Source: Flagellimonas aurea (GTDB lineage: Bacteria; Bacteroidota; Bacteroidia; Flavobacteriales; Flavobacteriaceae). From it: a DNA stretch of 64,000 nucleotides. A model generated the notes under the pieces. The model was not told the origin of the DNA and made no database searches. It worked only from the letters and a program-made list of their open reading frames with translations. Where the stretch lies: the NCBI RefSeq assembly GCF_017313785.1, contig NZ_JAFLNL010000003.1, positions 248,001 to 312,000 on the forward strand, written 5' to 3'. The translations under genes and the position numbers were made by a program. Positions 62,137 to 64,000 of the stretch are shown piece by piece (the stretch's first letter is position 1; each line of letters begins with the position of its first letter).

Positions 62137-64000
62137 ATGGGAAAACCTTTTGGAGATGAATTAAGTTTACTTAAGAAAACGGTCGATTGGACCAACAAAC
62201 TAGATTTAAATCATCTCAAAATCTATCTGGAAAAACTTCCGTCCCCAATTTATATTGTAGGCTCGGGCGGATCATTGAGCGCATGCCATTATGCCGTTTC
62301 CCTTTTCAATGACCATGGGAAATTTGCAAGAGCGGTTACCCCCTTGGAATTGTTCTTTTCCGAAAAGACCATCCGAAATTCCTCCATTCTCTTTATCACG
62401 GCCAGCGGTAAAAATTATGACATTAAGTTCTCCTTTAAAAGGGCCCTTGAATATGAACCAAAAGCTATCGGGGCAATAACTATGAAGGAGAACAATCCCT
62501 TGTCCTTACTCACCCAAAAACACGGTATTGCCGAAACATTTGATTTTACTATTCCTTCCGGTAAAGATGGATTTCTCGCGACTAACTCCTTGATTGCATT
62601 TTTTTCCATCCTGAACAAAACCTTAGGGATTCCAGGCTATAAGGTTCAGAACACCTCGAAAGATTTGAATGTTAGAATTTCTAAATTCTTGAATGAAATT
62701 TCCAATGATTGTACTCTAGTGATATTGCATGGGAGCTGGAACAAAGCGGTTGCTGTAGACATCGAATCCAAGTGTACCGAGGCTGGTTTGACCACAACCT
62801 TGATTGCAGACTACAGGAATTTCGGTCATGGGAGACACCATTGGTTTGATAAAAATCCCAATTCAGCGATTATCGCCCTTGCCAACAGAACAGAAACAGG
62901 TCTTTGTCATAAAACATTGAAAACTCTTCCCAATAGTATCCCTAAGCTAATTTTGGAATCAGCATCTGAGAATCCTGATAGTGCCCTGGACATTTTGATT
63001 CAATCCTTTGAACTCATAAAATATTTGGGACAAAAAGTGGGCATTGATCCAGGCAGACCCGGGGTGCCCGGGTATGGGAGAAAATTATACCATTTGCCTT
63101 ATTCAAATCTTATAAAACCTTCAAAAAAAACCACCCTTACCAAACGGGCTGAGCTCTCCATAAAAAGAAAACTGAACATGGATGACCTTCAATCCATCGA
63201 TAAAAAAGAGTTGGAAGTTTGGAGAAAGTCCTATTCAAAGTTCATGGGCAATCTTTTGCGGACCTCCTTCGGAATGGTACTTTTTGACTATGATGGTACC
63301 ATTTGCTCTTCCAAGGAAAGATTTACAGGCCCATCGAACGAAATGACAGAAAAACTTCTTTCAATCTTAGAAAAAGGCTTTATGTTCGGGGTCGTTACCG
63401 GTAGGGGCAAATCGGTCAGAAATGACTTGCAGAAAATCATCCCCAAAAAATATTGGGAACAGGTATTGGTAGGGTATTACAACGGTTCCGAATTTGGCAC
63501 TCTTTCCGATGATTCCTTACCGGATAAAGGCCAAGAACTTCATCCATCCCTCCAACCGATCATCCCCCTATTATCAGAAATTGAAACCCTGTATGGCATC
63601 AAGGTTACCAAACGACCCAATCAATTGACTATAGAAATAGAGGGTAACAAAAGATGGGGCTTTATCCGAAATCTAGTCATCCAGACCATAAAGACCAGTG
63701 GCCTGAACGAAATACAGATTCTTGAATCCAGTCATTCCATGGATATTATCCCAAATTCGATATCCAAAGTAGATATGGTTCCCTCGGCCAAAGAAAAGTT
63801 GAAGGAAAGAAACCTACCGCAACAAATTTTGTACATTGGCGATAAGGGCCAATGGTCCGGAAATGATTTCATGCTATTGGATAATGAGTTTGGGTTAAGT
63901 GTGGATGAAGTATCCTCAAAATTGGATGCCTGTTGGAACATTGCCTCACTTTCCAACAGGAACTCTTCAGCAACCATGGAATATCTTGATTGCTTAATCT
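62137..64000 (+). CDS. SIS-HAD fusion protein (partial, runs off the window)
   Basis: ATG 62137 opens a frame without stop to 64000 (621 codons). Residues 30-345 hold two SIS halves as in GlmS-type isomerases (IVGSGGSLSA at 40-49; HGSWNKAVAVDIESKCTEAG; FGHGRHHWFD). Residues 378-600 form a HAD phosphatase of the Cof/sucrose-phosphatase kind: FDYDGT with Asp384 and Asp386, VVTGRGKS, and GDKGQWSGND with Asp569. It may act on a phosphosugar or a nucleotide sugar. I know no named system with this fusion. It lies in or next to a mobile element. Confidence 0.7.
   Translation, partial: MGKPFGDELSLLKKTVDWTNKLDLNHLKIYLEKLPSPIYIVGSGGSLSACHYAVSLFNDHGKFARAVTPLELFFSEKTIRNSSILFITASGKNYDIKFSFKRALEYEPKAIGAITMKENNPLSLLTQKHGIAETFDFTIPSGKDGFLATNSLIAFFSILNKTLGIPGYKVQNTSKDLNVRISKFLNEISNDCTLVILHGSWNKAVAVDIESKCTEAGLTTTLIADYRNFGHGRHHWFDKNPNSAIIALANRTETGLCHKTLKTLPNSIPKLILESASENPDSALDILIQSFELIKYLGQKVGIDPGRPGVPGYGRKLYHLPYSNLIKPSKKTTLTKRAELSIKRKLNMDDLQSIDKKELEVWRKSYSKFMGNLLRTSFGMVLFDYDGTICSSKERFTGPSNEMTEKLLSILEKGFMFGVVTGRGKSVRNDLQKIIPKKYWEQVLVGYYNGSEFGTLSDDSLPDKGQELHPSLQPIIPLLSEIETLYGIKVTKRPNQLTIEIEGNKRWGFIRNLVIQTIKTSGLNEIQILESSHSMDIIPNSISKVDMVPSAKEKLKERNLPQQILYIGDKGQWSGNDFMLLDNEFGLSVDEVSSKLDACWNIASLSNRNSSATMEYLDCLI

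Larger units (their letters stand above)
58157..64000. mobile_element. Mobilizable element (serine recombinase, relaxase, MobC, oriT); right end not seen
   Basis: Order on the minus strand: MobC-like, relaxase, two small ORFs and a large serine recombinase, a common layout of mobilizable elements in Bacteroidota. No conjugation (Tra) genes are present, so it needs a helper. The SIS-HAD gene beyond the oriT may be cargo. The right boundary is outside the window and no further att copy was seen. Confidence 0.65.

Overview
The window reads as a chromosome segment of a marine-type member of the Flavobacteriaceae (Bacteroidota), perhaps near Muricauda/Allomuricauda; the genus is a guess. Supporting signs are TAnnTTTG-type -7 promoter boxes, weak Shine-Dalgarno sites, type III glutamine synthetase, a DnaJ with a reduced zinc finger, and many Bacteroidota families (DUF6268, DUF4920, DUF4197, DUF3570/DUF4266, fused IcmF-type mutase).

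From 1 to about 44.3 kb the content is mostly chromosomal housekeeping: polyphosphate kinase 2, a sigma-54 activator without a DNA-binding domain, an MscS channel, an ABC exporter, grpE-dnaJ, mnmD, ilvE and crcB. A PII-Amt-porin ammonium module lies at 14.3-17.2 kb. It is followed by an Lrp regulator, an IcmF-type mutase, purU, a GH65 phosphorylase, pyrF and prfA, and an ABC ATPase broken by a stop codon. A Rieske/thioredoxin/ApbE/DUF4266/DUF3570 redox operon lies at 31.7-35.1 kb. Then come purM, a divergent GSIII/GSII pair, a Ca2+/Na+ antiporter, a BlaI/M56 pair with three tandem operator dyads, and apt.

At 44,328 an intact tRNA-Arg(ACG) begins a genomic island. Its last 24 bases plus 3 more are repeated perfectly at 58,130-58,156. 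Between the two copies are a tyrosine integrase and a full clade II (Sec/lipoprotein-type) nitrous oxide reductase system: c-type cytochrome, fasciclin protein, nosZ, a membrane protein, nosL, a split-barrel flavin-type protein, nosDFY and a histidine-rich membrane protein. These are joined by nitrosative-stress genes: two Rrf2 regulators with FeS-type cysteines, the di-iron repair protein RIC/ScdA, a small membrane protein and a group III truncated hemoglobin. The island therefore looks like a transferable N2O-respiration plus NO-defence module, with its own FNR-like and Rrf2-like promoter sites.

Directly beyond the right att copy is a second mobile element, carrying a large serine recombinase, small accessory ORFs, a MOB-type relaxase, a MobC-like protein and a probable oriT. 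It is followed by a gene running off the window that fuses a double SIS (sugar isomerase) region to a HAD phosphatase. The recombinase reading frame runs through the right att copy, so insertion of the nos island appears to have replaced its original 3' end.
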